Shown: positions 1-20,695 of the stretch, piece after piece
How the letters are laid out: each line of letters begins with the position of its first letter
Numbering within the stretch: the stretch's first letter is position 1
Assembly: GCF_001039355.2 (NCBI RefSeq)
Contig: NW_019775070.1
Location: 109,719-171,718 of the forward strand
Reading direction: 5' to 3'
Source of the DNA: Lingula anatina
Lineage: Eukaryota > Brachiopoda > Lingulata > Lingulida > Lingulidae
Length of the DNA stretch: 62,000 nt
Notes under the pieces: model-generated
The model's input: the letters and a program-made list of their open reading frames with translations, nothing else
Told to the model about the DNA's origin: nothing
The model's database searches: none
Position numbers and translations under genes: made by a program

Positions 1-315
1 GGCACACATTGTGGATATTAATGTATTTTTAACAAAAAGACGAATATATCTCATGAATCTTATATAGTGTTGTTGTTGTCTGCTTTTCCCGCGGTTTTAA
101 GTAGGTCAACAGTGACTATGCGATGTCAGAGAGAGCTCCGTCAGTTAAAATCTCTTAAGAGATTTTAACAAAAAACCGTACGTTTAGGAAAAAAACCCTG
201 GATTAACTTTGAATGCAGGAATGGGGTCGCTGACCATTGGTAAGTACGGGAAAATTGCCGTTTACTCCAGGAAAATCCAATTTTTGGCCAAAATGAAGAG
301 TTATTATGACTTTAA
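1..315 (+). mobile_element. TTAA-bounded MITE, family 1, copy 1 (3' part)
   Basis: The window opens inside this element. It ends with the inverted-repeat terminus GAAGAGTTATTATGACTTTAA (last base 315), just before TGR exon 387-473. The same sequence occurs reversed at 52834-53464, and shorter relatives lie at 25451-25795, 30620-30961 and 35406-35495. It carries a short palindrome, TCTCTTAAGAGA, near 150-165. Confidence 0.7.
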
Positions 316-361
316 GTCTTATTACAATTAATCACAATTTTTTTTTCATGTCTTGTAATGA

Positions 362-8931
<8,570 letters not shown>

Positions 8932-11112
8932 GCCCTGCTGTTGCCAAATTAGAGAGGAGTCTCAAGAGTCACCTGTAGATGTCACCAGCGTTCCAGGAAG
9001 AACATTTTCACCTATAGATGTCAGCATTGCATCATCATGCCTGTGTCAGTTCAGCACGTACAAGATTAAGACTTTGAACATGACCTAGTAGCATATACAT
9101 TGGATGTTGAAGCAAGGCTAATTATTAACTGAATGCATTTCACTTAGATGATTGGCTAAATAATTTTACTATCGTCTTGTTTGTCATTATAATTTTTTGG
9201 TGATGTGTGGAAAAAATTTGCAACTTTACCAACTCATACAAAGGTGAAAACTAAAAAAAATTAACTGTGACTCTTGTGAAGAATGAGACTCCTTTTCTAG
9301 GCAACGGCAGGGCCTGTTATGGTTTCCCTGGTAACCATTGGCGGTGTAGCACCTGTCAGGTGTATTGATGATGGCACTGCTTGTAACCCTTAGCTAAGGG
9401 AGAGCAAAGCTTGATGTGCATCGCCAGTGGAAACCAAAACTAGTGTATTATACTTCACTAATACGTCAATTCTTAATAATCATCTGAATATTTTTTTTCT
9501 TTGGTTGCTGTCAATAGTGTTTACTCTTTGTGGGCTCTTGCTGACACAGCTATTGTTTTGGTTGAAAATTATGCAAACTTAAACAGTTATTGTTTCCATC
9601 AGATATTGATGTGAGGTTTTGACTTGATAGCACCAATGTTGAAAACTCTTATTTGGTAAACTGCTGTCAACAGTTGTGAAATATGAATTTAAATATAAAT
9701 GCATTTTAATATTATAAAGTTTAATTTATTTTTTGTGGAAAAATATTTTTGCAGGTGATGTAAATGTTAATGTGCTGGTTTTAGCCTAGTTTCCTAATTC
9801 AGCTCGTTTTTAACGTGGTGGACACTAAAAAAATTGTCATTACTGAGGTGAAAGATGTTGCACATGTATTAAGAAAAAAATACTTGAGTATGTTAAGTAT
9901 TTTTTTGTTGGTGTTTTCGATTACTGAAAATGAAAACCCAAGTTTAACTTGAGATTTGACATGGTTTAGAGACCACAGCAATGGAAATTAATTTGGAAAA
10001 CTGACATAATCTTGATATTAAGTAACGCAAAACTGGCAAACACTTTATGAACTAAGTTTTGTTTTTTGCAGATGAAATGTAATATCTTAATGATACTATT
10101 GCACAAAATTGAATTAAATTAAATTTTAAATACACCAGATTTTGTTTCACTATCTCACTTGTACCCACATACTTAGTTCAGACATGAGCCCAAGTTTAAA
10201 AAAAAAAAAAACTGATATAGAATCTCAAAAAAACAATCTCAGGAACCATCAGAATTAAATTAAAAAATCTGGAATTCCACGTTTTTACAGAAAAAGCTCA
10301 TGTCTGCTTAGTTTCACATAACAATATTCTTCTATTCTGGCACACATTAATTAAAATGAATCCCTTCTTTACAATTAGCGCAAATAACTTACTTTTTTCA
10401 TTTGAAAATTCTAAACAGGAACTAAATTCAAAATTGATTTTATTAACTGCTGTAATATGTACAAAATTTGAAATACATAAAAAGAAATGGATGTTACTGC
10501 ACCAGAGCTGGACAAGGGTATTGCCTGTTCTCATAAACGTCCCATTTTCAAATATAAAATCTCCACTGGTTTCCATAGGAGTTGGGGTACAGGGAGTCCA
10601 AAATGTGAACTTGTAATTTGGTCATCGATTTTCAAGGGATCCAACCCAAGCAAGCCCAACCAACCAAACCCTAAAATTTTGTAAGCTGCCCAACTGTCTT
10701 TGGAAATGTTAGCTGTCTTGTGAAGCCAATGGCCGTCCAAATAAGGACTTGATGGCTCTCTGGGAAAAGCCTTGATGATGTGTCCATGTGGTGTCTGATA
10801 GATTTCAATATTGTCGAGTGTAAAATTTACTACCACTCCAGTGTCAAATGTCACTGAGAATTCCAACACAAAAGCAACCAAATGATATAGATGTTGCTGC
10901 TCTCATAAAGGTATCCACCCCCAGTAATTGCATTACTTCAAACTCCTATATCAAGACACAAATGTAGCATCTTTATGCTGGCACACTTAAAAGGAATATT
11001 ATTTGATGCTAACTTGTATACTTAGTTCTTATCTACATCATTCCATAACCTGATGTGTATGAGGAGTTCAATGTACATGATCATTTGTTTTTTGTGGGGT
11101 AGTGATCACAGG
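8932..11112. other. Convergent intergenic region: TGR 3'UTR and PQBP1 3' flank
   Basis: TGR and PQBP1 converge here. Apart from the SECIS candidate, the region is AT-rich UTR-like DNA. On the minus strand, 10531-10881 is a 116-codon open frame (with GFGWLGLLGLDPLKIDD) that I do not recognise. It has no visible splice partner and could be a transposon or retrocopy remnant. The nearest PQBP1-side AATAAA (as TTTATT near 10438) is about 670 bp past the PQBP1 stop. Confidence 0.5.
9361..9425 (+). promoter_or_regulatory. Candidate SECIS element in the TGR 3'UTR
   Basis: About 440 nt after the Sec codon there is an ATGA at 9368-9371, an unpaired-type AA at 9385-9386, a perfect mini-hairpin CCCTT-AGCT-AAGGG at 9387-9400, and TGAT at 9412-9415. 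Order and spacing (13 nt from ATGA to AA) match a type II eukaryotic SECIS, which recruits SBP2 and lets UGA be read as Sec. The helix between the quartet and the AA pairs only partly by eye (GCTT with AAGC). Confidence 0.6.
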
Positions 11113-14100
11113 TTATTTCTTGTCTGGGGGTTTGCCACCTCTGTTCCGTCTCAACACCTCTCCAGGACTTGGGTATGGCCTCTGCTGAAACAGAGGCCCA
11201 GAGGCGGTAGAGTCCACGCCAGTCTTCACCTCATTCTGCTCCACGAGACCACTGGACCACGTACCCCTGGAATAGGAACCATTATCAACTTTACTTTTAC
11301 CATGCTGTTTTATTTAAGTACACCTTAAATAAAGTCCCCCCCCCTCCCATCTTTAAATATCTTCATTAGTTCTTTGGATACTGTAAATTTCTTAAAACCC
11401 TAAAAAGTTTAAACTATGGGCAGGGAAAGAATATATCAGTAAAAATAAGAGTATGTTAACAATAATAACATTTCTAAACAGGCCACTGCAAAGCCACAGA
11501 GGTGAAAACACTGGACCTCACCTTGGAATGTCGGAGTAAGCAGCCGGGTCCATGGGGTCGAGCTCATCCCTGAATCCTGGAAAACCAAGTGTTCTTTATT
11601 TTACTTTACAAGCCTATCTTATCATGATAAGGTGAAAAGAAGTATGTGTCTTCCTTGAGGAAAAAAAAGGACTAAATTAAATGTTACATCCAGGATGACA
11701 AAAAAGGGGCTATGGATTTTTTTTAACTTGCTTAAGTGAAATTTAAAGGCAAAAGTGATGAAAATACCAAAAAAATCATTGCGTATTCCTTGCTAAACCT
11801 CACTTCTATACCTCCAGAACAAACTTACCATTAAAGTAAATACAATGAAAAGAGAAGAACATGTTCCTATCTTATTTATTGAATGAATGGGTACCTTTTC
11901 TCTCTCTTCTGCTCTCTCTGTGTCTCTTCCTGGAATTTTCTTTCTTGAATTCACTCTCAAGTTCTTCCAGGTCATCAAATCTTAAATCAGACTGAAAGAA
12001 AACGACACTTCAAATTTACCAGCATTCAAGTAATTGAAGACTTTGAAGAATGAATAAAAATAGGTAAACAGAGTAGTCTTAAAGTAGTTCTTACTCTTAG
12101 TTTCATCACAGATTTAACAAAAAAAGGAAATATTTATTGAAATTATAATTATTATTCATTGGTACGTGAAATACAACTCTGACAAAAATTAAAACTATTA
12201 TCTTTATTGGACATTTCAAACACATAGCTTATGAAACTGATCAACTTCTATTACCTCTTCCTTTTCTTTGTCAGCTTTCTTCTCCTCTACTGTGGGAGTC
12301 TCTGACTTAAGCATGGCTGTAATAAATGGACCAATTTAAATTATCTTTCAGTTAATAATCCTTTAAAATTAGAAATAAAATTTGTCAAACAAAATTTTAT
12401 GCTAGTGAACAGATAAATAAATAAATTGACAATTTTTTAAAAATCATAATTACACCCTGTGTGCTCAGCATTGGCAAGCAAAACCTTTCATTTAATACAT
12501 TGGCACTCTTCAAACTTCCAACAAATCTATCTTCTTAGTTAGCACTTTGTAAAAGGGTAAAATGTAAGATTACATTTAAGATTTAATACATAGATGTTGG
12601 GCCATGTGTACCCCTTTTAAAAGCATCCAAAATTTAACGTTGGAAGACTTACATTTTCTGTACCTGTAATAAAATGCTCTGCTGATGTAACAGTATTAGG
12701 TGTAACAGTATGCTAGATGTGACAATGACCAACTTTACCTTCCAATTTCTCTGCAGAAACTGTAATCTTAGCTTTGGGATGGAGTGGTGGTAACCATGAC
12801 ACTTCTTCTGTGAAAGTGTTCCAGTAGTAATATCTACCCCTGATGTGAGGAGAAAAGACACACTGTATTTAATGTGATCATATTCAATACTCAATTCTCC
12901 AGTTAAACTTAGTTATAGGCACCACAGTTCTAAGAATGCAATTAATTCTTTCTAAATGAATACCTGTTGTATAGACCTATGCCAAGCCTGAAGCATTTCT
13001 TCACATAACAAACTGTCACCTCCCTAACACAGCCACACCTAACACAATGTCACATCTCTAACACAGTCACACCTAACACAGTCACACCTAACACAATGTC
13101 ATATCTCTAACACAGCCACACCTAACACAATGCCACATCTCAGTCTCAAACATTCCATCACACCTAGCACAATATCGAAACTCACGTGTCTGGATCGGCC
13201 ACCTCCTCCCATCCAGGGGCCAGTGGGTACTTGAGAAGCATCTTCTTTCTCTTTGGTTCCGAGTAGCTGTCAGCAATGAACTTCCTCAGTCCCCATGTTT
13301 TTCTGCACCACTGGGAGCAATCATGGTACCTGTTAGTCTTGTTTGGGCAGTTAATTACCTGAGGGAGGAAAATAGAACAACCTTGTTAGGGTAACTTGTG
13401 ACACAGGAATTGAGGAAGATGCTGATAGTCCCAGGATGATCCATTTCAATTATAAATCAGTCTTCCTTTTAACTTGATTAATTTTACTTAAAGTTTATGG
13501 TTATAGCTAAATCTGAAAAATGAGTAATTTCAATTATGCATATAAATTATAAGAATAACAATATTTTGGTTAATTTCAAAACTTGCAAATTATAATTTGC
13601 TGAGGAAAGAACATGACAAGATCTGTGCCAAAAAGCAGGGTAAATACATACTAGCCCAGCTCTAATTTTACTTGCATTTGTTTATGTTATAAACTGACAA
13701 ATAAACACAATGAGCCAAAGTGAACTCAGGAACTCACCTCATGAATGAGTTGTTTCTCTTCATTATCTTCACCTCCTCTCAGAGAGGATGACAAACTGTG
13801 TGATGTTGGTACCGGGATTGTAGGCACCCCATGGGATCTTAACGGTTCATCATAATCTTCAGCAAATACCTCCTCAACTTTATCTAGAAGGACAAATCAT
13901 CATAGGGTGTAGTTTTTCAATTTTCCCATATAACAAAAGAATTGTGATAACAATACCCCAAGGTTTTGAAATAGATACATTCACATTAGCCCAAGATTTT
14001 GAAATAGAGATTCCAAATTCATTTTTTACAGGGACAGGCTGTCTAGGCTTCAGATATTTTGCTACAAGTGTACGGAATTCAGGCTTAATTAGAGTATTAT

Positions 14101-14461
14101 AGGTGGACCCTACCCACAGTATGTAATATGGTAACAGGGGCTGCATGAAAATTAAAGGTTTGATATTTATCTAAAATGATTTTAATCGAGGTTGATCGGG
14201 TTTTTGCACCATGGTATTCGAATGCAACATCTTAAGGGTAACTTTAAGTGATTTTCGGATTCATCAGAGAACACGACAGTTCATTATGGTCTGATAATTC
14301 ATTGAACTGCTGGGGTCTTTTCTCAATTTTGGCTTCTCGCTAAGTAGTGCTTAAATTTAAGTGTTAGCAGGGCCGACTAAATCCAAACCTGGTTCGGTTT
14401 CTTCTTTCTGAATGATCCCTCTTTTCTTCAGCCTAGCAGCTAGGGCTGCAGGGAGCGGCAT
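11113..14461 (-). CDS. PQBP1: Polyglutamine-binding protein 1 (PQBP1), complete
   Basis: Exons in coding order: 14389-14461, 13738-13883, 13186-13358, 12739-12839, 12255-12316, 11895-11991, 11522-11576, 11113-11266, giving 286 aa. The start [16 protein letters not shown] matches the conserved PQBP1 start. The WW domain runs from [20 protein letters not shown] to VSWLPP and binds proline-rich partners. A charged Arg/Glu linker follows. The C-terminal tail ([13 protein letters not shown], then [17 protein letters not shown]) is the intrinsically disordered part that in vertebrates binds the U5 spliceosomal protein TXNL4A. PQBP1 is a nuclear splicing cofactor. Before the WW domain is a Cys/His segment ([15 protein letters not shown]) absent from my recollection of the human protein but familiar from invertebrate forms. 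All junctions keep frame. Shares a promoter with TRABD. Confidence 0.96.
13013..13175 (+). repeat. Minisatellite in a PQBP1 intron (CACACCTAACACA)
   Basis: Repeated CACACCTAACACA and CATCTCTAACACAG words with a period near 33 bp lie between PQBP1 exons 3 and 4. Read on the minus strand the word is TGTGTTAGGTGTG, which also recurs at 1890-1985 in a TGR intron and near 12690. Confidence 0.7.
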
Positions 14462-14718
14462 CGCGTCGAAAAATTAAGATATCTAGCAAAGTTTTTTGCC
14501 TTAGATCTACAAATCCAAGCGTGCTTTCACAGTTTGAAAGATATTCTACCTTCTCCACAGAAGAGTTCCGAGCACGATCCACGCATGCGTGGGGACTACG
14601 TGAGGTCATATGGTGAGGTCAAGCAGTCGACAGACTTTTCTTAAACAAATCAAGTCTGCAAATATTACTTTAATAGTATTGGTATCCACTCGAAACAGGG
14701 GTTCTTTAAATTACATGA
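14462..14718. promoter_or_regulatory. Bidirectional promoter of PQBP1 and TRABD
   Basis: Only 257 bp separate the two start codons of these divergent genes. The segment contains a perfect palindrome ACGCATGCGT at 14581-14590, resembling an NRF1 site (core GCATGC), common in housekeeping bidirectional promoters. No TATA box is obvious. A duplicate of this region lies at 36637-37015 and keeps the palindrome. Confidence 0.65.
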
Positions 14719-17700
14719 ATGATAATGCGTCGTGTGATACTTTTGGTACTTCAAAAAGCCATTACTGGTGTTTCGAGAAAGACGAACAGCCAATTATGGT
14801 TCAAGTTTAGTGTCTGGCGGCGCTTTCACTTTCAGTCTCGGTTAAAAACATCGCATATTTCACGTGGTTTTATAACAACTGCATTATTATCTAGTCGCCA
14901 TTTAAGGAAATCGGACAGTCAGTTTTGCCGAAATATTTCATTTGTCTGTGCTGCCCTTGGATGTACGATACACACCAACGAAGCCAATAAAACAGGGAAT
15001 TTAAAAAGTGATGAAGATGATGATGAAGATGATGGTAAGCTTAGGATGCAGCCAGTGATATGCAAAGTCCGCTTAATAAATTGACATCTGCAGGTACTGT
15101 ATATGCAGGCACAATACATGGTAACACCAGTAACCAGTGTCTAGAATAACCATTTAATAGCTCTTAAATATATTATTTCACGTACTGCATGGGTATATGG
15201 TCCTTTTGAAAAGAGTAATTAAATATATATACTTACAATATACTTTATACAATTGTTGTTTAATTATCATTATGTAATTTATTTTGATGAATTTTACTTA
15301 TTTATTTATTTATTTATTTACTTATTTATTTGTTATATTAATGTTATTATTACTACCACCAGCTTGATTGCCTGACCCTTTTACGCCCCCAACTCCAAGT
15401 CATGTGGAGGTTACCAGTCGCGTACGATGATGTACCTTGCTTCTCATACACTACGGTTAAGGACCTGCATTCTTGTCTCTTGAAATTAGGTCATGTTTAT
15501 TCTCATCTTGAACACCCTTGATTTTGGGCTTTGTTGGTGCATTTGCATAGGTGTGACGCTATAATCACAATACGCCCTACAGTATCTGGGCTCACTCTTA
15601 CATTTTTTTTTCTTAGCCATTTGGCTTAAAGTACCAATTTTCTTTTAGACATATATCAGTTTTACTTTGGTCAAATTTTGTTAAAACATCAGTTTTTTCT
15701 TTTTGTCAAATAATCAATATGTGTGACACTCTTTATTACTAGGGAATATGGACAGGATTTCCAATGCTGGAAGACTAAATAAATTAACAGTGGCACCACC
15801 TCCTGGTCTTCCTGACAGACTAGTCGTCCTTCAGGCAGAGGATGGTAGTTTGGTCTATTTAGTGGGCACTTGGCATTTTACTAAAGAGAGTATTGATGAT
15901 GTGGTCAAGGTATTTTGAAAGGAACACAGTGAACACTAGACCTAAATATATTACAAAAACATGTCCAGAAAAAAATTTTATGTTTGTCATTATCACAAGA
16001 TATACTGTAGCATATCCAATAAAATGTCACAAAAATAAGTTCTTAAAACTGGTTTTTGAGTTCTTTTTCATTTTCAACTTAATTACAGGCTGAGATGGAG
16101 ATTTGTGACTATCACATCTAATCTTTCATTTGTTTCTCAGCCAGAAGACCAGCTTTTACAATGTATCTTGGCTTTTTGAAAACATCTTTATTTCAATGAT
16201 AATTAAAAATTTATATGATTCTGTAAGATACTTTGTCTAGTATATAAATTTCTTCTCTTTATAGACAATACAAGCTGTTCAACCAGATAAAGTGGTGGTT
16301 GAGCTATGCACTGACGCCTTGAAGTTGAGATTTGGCAAAGTGCAAATATTTAAGCAAAATGAAATGAAAGTAGCAATCGCAGAGGTAAGTGTACTAGTAA
16401 TGTGTGTGTGCTCGCCTTGAAAAAAAATTGAAATAGCTTCCAGAAACTGGTAAGTAAGCCACTCCCAATTAACCTGGTTGTATTCAGCAAGAGTTCTGCG
16501 GTGTTTGGTTGATCTATGTAAACCGAACATTTCAGTGGGCATGCACCCATAGCCATTGCAAGGTATATGGAAATGTATAAAATGAAAAATTATAAGTTGA
16601 GCAAATTTGATTTTGGAATATATTGGGAATCAGAACCCAGTACAGAAATTAATGTTGCACGCATTGTTAGTAAAACCTGTGCTATCTTTAGGCAAGATTA
16701 ATTCCAAAAGGATGTTTGTAAATTCATTTGCAGACTGTTGCAGGTCTGTATTGTGTAAAGTCAAAGGTCGGGTGATATGTTTAATATATATTTTTACAGT
16801 TTTAAAAGAAATGCTAAAATTGAGCATTGATTCAGGTGTTCAAGTTGATAATGAAAGTTTTAATGGTTTGTAACTTACAGTCATATTTTGGTATGAGGGA
16901 AATGTTTGAATACATTCTTTAATTTTTAGGCACGAAAAGTTCCTGGTACTTGTGAGGTTTGTTTAGGTGACCTTCCTCTTCACATCATAAGGAACCATTT
17001 CAGAGCTGCAGTTGAAGAACTGAGTACATGGGACATATTCCTGTTTTATCTTGCCACACGCACCATTGTCAAAAAACTATATAGTACTAAGTGAGTACGT
17101 GAAAACACATTTGCCTAGCAATCCTCATGATACAAGCATCAAATTTGTTCTTCCCTGTAACTGCTCTAGGTTGCTTACAGTTGTAACACGTTCCATGGTA
17201 ATATACTGTATACCAAATGAAATGTTACTAGGAATCTGAAATTGTTACCTTGACTGAGCAGTAATCCTGTCATTTTCATTTATTTATTATTAATATTATT
17301 CCTTTTTTGGGGGGGGGTTACATTGAATCATATTGAATTTAATGTCTTGTACGTTTTTAAGATTTTTTCTTCTTAAAAGATGTCATCAGTTTAAAGGCCA
17401 CCTGTCCAGTAATTGCAGGTCACATACAGTCATAAGTCTTTTGGCTGGTTATGTCACCTGGTTATGTCACCTGAGCACATTTTTTTAACATTATAAGTTC
17501 CATGTAAGGAGCCAATCGGATTATTCTTCTGTGCCACCCTTCACGTACTTTTATGTCACAATTCTTACCTTAACCGTAGGAGGCCAACCTCATGCATACG
17601 TAAGTTCCCCCACCAATTATCATTGTCACAATGTTACAATTCCTAACCACAGGTGGTCTTCTAATCCCTCTGCTTTCCCACCTACTTCCATAACTGTATT

Positions 17701-19772
17701 ACAATTCCTAACCACAGGTGGTCTTCTAATCCCTCTGCTTTTCCACCTACTTCCATAACTGCATTACAATTCCTAACCACAGGTGGTCAGTCTAGACCCT
17801 CTGCTGTCAATCGGCAATCCTCGGCTCATTCCGCAAGCTCCATACTAACCTCGGATGTGATAGGCGGAGAAATATGCACCAAATCCATGCATTTTGTCCG
17901 CCGGAAATGCCTTCTCACTCAATCGTTCATTACGCTCATAAAGATGGCTGTCAATACCCCTGATTTTTATGATGCTTTACAGTTTGCCAAACAATGCACT
18001 AAGATTGACTTTGATTTAAAAGATAAATAGATACAGGCGTTGAAGGAATTAGGTTTAAATTAGCGTGAGGTTGAAAGTAGTTCCTTCCCAACAATCAACA
18101 ATCAAATATGTCTGCCTCCGTATTACGTCCGAGGTTATTGTCGAGTGCGGAGACATCCGAGTAGTTCCGAGTGCTCTGCTGTCCACCCTCTACCATATAT
18201 TGCAATACTTAACCATAGGTAATATTCAGAGTATTTTTTTCTGTCCGTTGTCCCACCCATTACCACTGTATTACAATTATTTTTAATTGTCATTTTTTAT
18301 TACCATGATAAATTGTTTCTTCAACAAAAATGTAATTCCATCAGTGATGCTCTTGCTTTAATGATATTCCGAATTCCAGAAAGAGTCATGTTGACAGGCA
18401 AAAAACTTGGAATGCCTTGGTGGAAGAACAGCAGATATGGAGAGAAAGATTTCCAGGTGGTTACAAAGTTATAATGGAAGAGCGTGATGTATATCTTACT
18501 CACAGCCTAAAGATGGCAGCACAAGCCTTGCCACATCCAAAAGAGACAGGACGTAAGTTGCAGTTTCAAGATGAAGGGACAACATGCACAGTTCTGGACA
18601 GGAAGAAACTGCAATTAAGCAATCAATCGCAGGGTTAATTCTCAACAACCAGCACCTGCTAGTACAGTCACTCACTGAAATTCAAAGTTTAAAAGCAATA
18701 ATCTGTCCACTTCACTTTTAAGAATGAAAGTCATTGGTTCATAAGCAAGCAATAATATTTTACTCTAGGGGTACAGTTTAAATAATTTGAAAAAAAAGTT
18801 GAATTTTTTTCCTTAACAACTCACACTGGTAATATCCTGACCAGTTATTGCAATGACCCTTTTTTTTTTTTTTCGTGACTAGGATTGTTTTGTGAAACTG
18901 GCTTGATAATATTTCAAAGATGTGTACATGGCTTAAAAAATTTATGTATAGTAAAATAAAGTCAGTAAACTATATAATTAAAGCTCGATAAAGGCTATCG
19001 ATATGTGTACTTTAGGAATGAAGCCAGCAGTAGTTGTGGGAGTTGTTGGCCTGGGGCATTTACCAGGGATTGTAGACAACTGGAACAAGGAGCTTGACCC
19101 TGAAGCAGTGACCAAGTAAGCAGAGGATATAGCTGGTCAAGTATAAATCAAAATGCACATTTTTGTTTCTTTTATTATTGAATATTCTGTTCATGATCCA
19201 AAATAATGAATAGAAGCATTTTTTGTTGTTGACAGTGAGCTGAGAAAATTTATCATAATTAATTTGTCATTGAAATATAAACATTGCACCATTCCCTCTT
19301 TTAACTTAGAAAATTGAACAGTACTTCATTGTGTGTGTATTGAAGGTGTTTAAAAGCAAAAAAGATCAAAATTGTGATCCTGGAATTTTCCACCTCCATC
19401 AGGGAAAAAGTGAAAAATTGGAACCGGGTTTGTTTCACTGGCCAGAGTAGATTTGCATAGTGCACTGTGCTACTCTGTAGCTTTTTATGTCTTATTGTAA
19501 ATGACAAAAAAAGCTAGATGTGATTAACAAAATTACTATCAATTTCATTTTCTTTTAGGACATATCTAATTTCTGACAGGTTAAGGAATATAAAATGCGT
19601 TGCCCTTCTTGTCAAGATGACATTCATTGGGACGTTTGTCTATGTGAGCTACAAGGTGACACATTCTTTGTTTGGAGCCAAGAGGCTTGTTGTGTTCCTG
19701 TCTCTATTGGGCTTGGGTTATTATGGCACAAAGGAAGTACTTGGAGAGTACTGGCTTTCAAGGAAGCATTAG
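14719..19772 (+). CDS. TRABD: TraB domain-containing protein (TRABD), complete
   Basis: Exons: 14719-15034, 15743-15909, 16265-16384, 16930-17090, 18380-18552, 19016-19115, 19559-19772, giving 416 aa (human about 376). The N-terminal exon is Arg/Ser-rich with few acids before a DEDDDEDD stretch, suggesting a possible mitochondrial presequence (inference). The TraB/GumN domain shows its first GxxH motif (LVGTWHFTKES), a conserved Glu (VVVELC), the Arg region (EERDVYLT) and the second GxxH motif (VVGLGHLPGI). The C-terminus has two hydrophobic membrane segments (LLVKMTFIGTFVYV and VVFLSLLGLGYYG) and ends in a basic tail. The family is widely conserved; bacterial TraB/GumN relatives are proposed metal-dependent hydrolases or pheromone inhibitors, and the animal substrate is unsettled. 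The first ATG in the frame was chosen; 14725 is an alternative. The 1.3-kb intron 4 could hide a small exon, though the frame continues across it. Confidence 0.92.
17634..17790 (+). repeat. 65-bp tandem repeat in TRABD intron 4
   Basis: Units start at 17634, 17699 and 17764 with TTACAATTCCTAACCACAGG. The first two are nearly identical and the third decays. Weak relatives lie near 17555 and 18195, so the array was longer before element 17846-18137 entered it. Confidence 0.85.
17846..18137 (+). mobile_element. Small TIR element with a RecQ-like ORF remnant
   Basis: The ends TAACCTCGGATGTGATA and TTACGTCCGAGGTTA are inverted repeats about 22 bp long. Inside, a short frame from 17944 (starting MAVNTPDFYDAL) reads FAKQCTKIDFDLKDK, then a stop, then IQALKELG. 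This recalls the start of the RecQ-type helicase genes that are amplified in many invertebrate genomes. Length is 292 bp, so non-autonomous. Confidence 0.45.
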
Positions 19773-19874
19773 AATGATGCTGGACTAGCTGTGGCATAAA
19801 TTTAGAAATGGCTGATCCAAGAATTCTAGTTAACGGGAAGCTGGTGACTATTACCGCTGGAAATTCGAGCAATT

Positions 19875-20126
19875 CAGTATACCAAACATTTTAAAAAAGA
19901 ACTCAAAACATACCTTTTTAGGAAATATTTTGATTAACTCTTAATTGGTTTTATAAATCTTGTATTAATTGCATTTAATTGTATGGAATAATGGCTGTTT
20001 TACCTGGATTTTATTTATGATATTTTATGTAGTATTATTTATGATATTTTATGTAAAGTCTACTGAACATTTTAAATGGATTTTAGACTTAAAATAAATT
20101 TATTATTATTATTATTATTATTATTA
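19875..20126 (+). mobile_element. LINE 3' end with (ATT)n tail inside the TRABD 3'UTR
   Basis: Just after TRABD, a frame reads HFKKELKTYLFRKYFD then stop, matching the usual end of CR1/L2-like polyproteins (FKxxLKTxLFxxxF). An AT-rich tail and an (ATT)n microsatellite end near 20126. The AATAAA at 20091-20096, the likely TRABD poly(A) signal, falls inside this remnant. Confidence 0.55.
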
Positions 20127-20228
20127 GATTTCCGTGAAACAATGAAATGATGTAAGAGTCAATTCGGGAATTGTTAAAGCAAGATCTGTGATCAAATTTC
20201 CAGGAAGTATCTGGGCCCAGATTTTAAC

Positions 20229-20334
20229 AGGGTGTTTAACACTGACCAGTCTATAAGTCTAACTGGTGAATAAATTCTCAGAACACCAGTTAACTAACTG
20301 GCATTAAAACATTTTAACCAGTGTTAAACACCCT
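20229..20334. repeat. 106-bp inverted-repeat element between TRABD and the secreted-protein gene
   Basis: AGGGTGTTTAACACTG at 20229-20244 and its reverse complement at 20319-20334 are perfect. Inner arms (ACCAGT / ACTGG) extend a hairpin. It looks like a minute MITE. The rest of 20127-20695 shows nothing coding; TTTATT at 20444-20449 may be the poly(A) signal of the minus-strand gene. Confidence 0.6.
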
Positions 20335-20695
20335 TCATCCTCTCACTGACTTTTACTATGACAGATGGATGGGAGTGGTATGGTTATTTAATAATGCTTT
20401 CAACATGCACAGTATGTTTATGCCTTAGGACTTGTAATACCTGTTTATTGAATATGTTTAAATAGGTCAAAATTATGATCTTAGAGTTTTTAACTGCCAT
20501 CAGAGAAATATCAGGGAAAATCAGAGAATTGTGTTTACCTTAAATGCTTAGAATCCTGCTATATCCCTCGCTTTATCATAATAAGTAAATGGTATCTGTT
20601 TCTCATGGTGCAATATTTCTGATATTTTAACCCAGCTCAGGTTTAACTTTTCCTGATGTGAATGCCCCCTTATTGAAAGCCATCACAAGTTTAAC

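Noticed and set aside
10531-10881. 116-codon minus-strand open frame with a signal-like start
   Set aside because: No recognised domain, no splice partners and UTR-like surroundings. Mentioned only under the intergenic entry.
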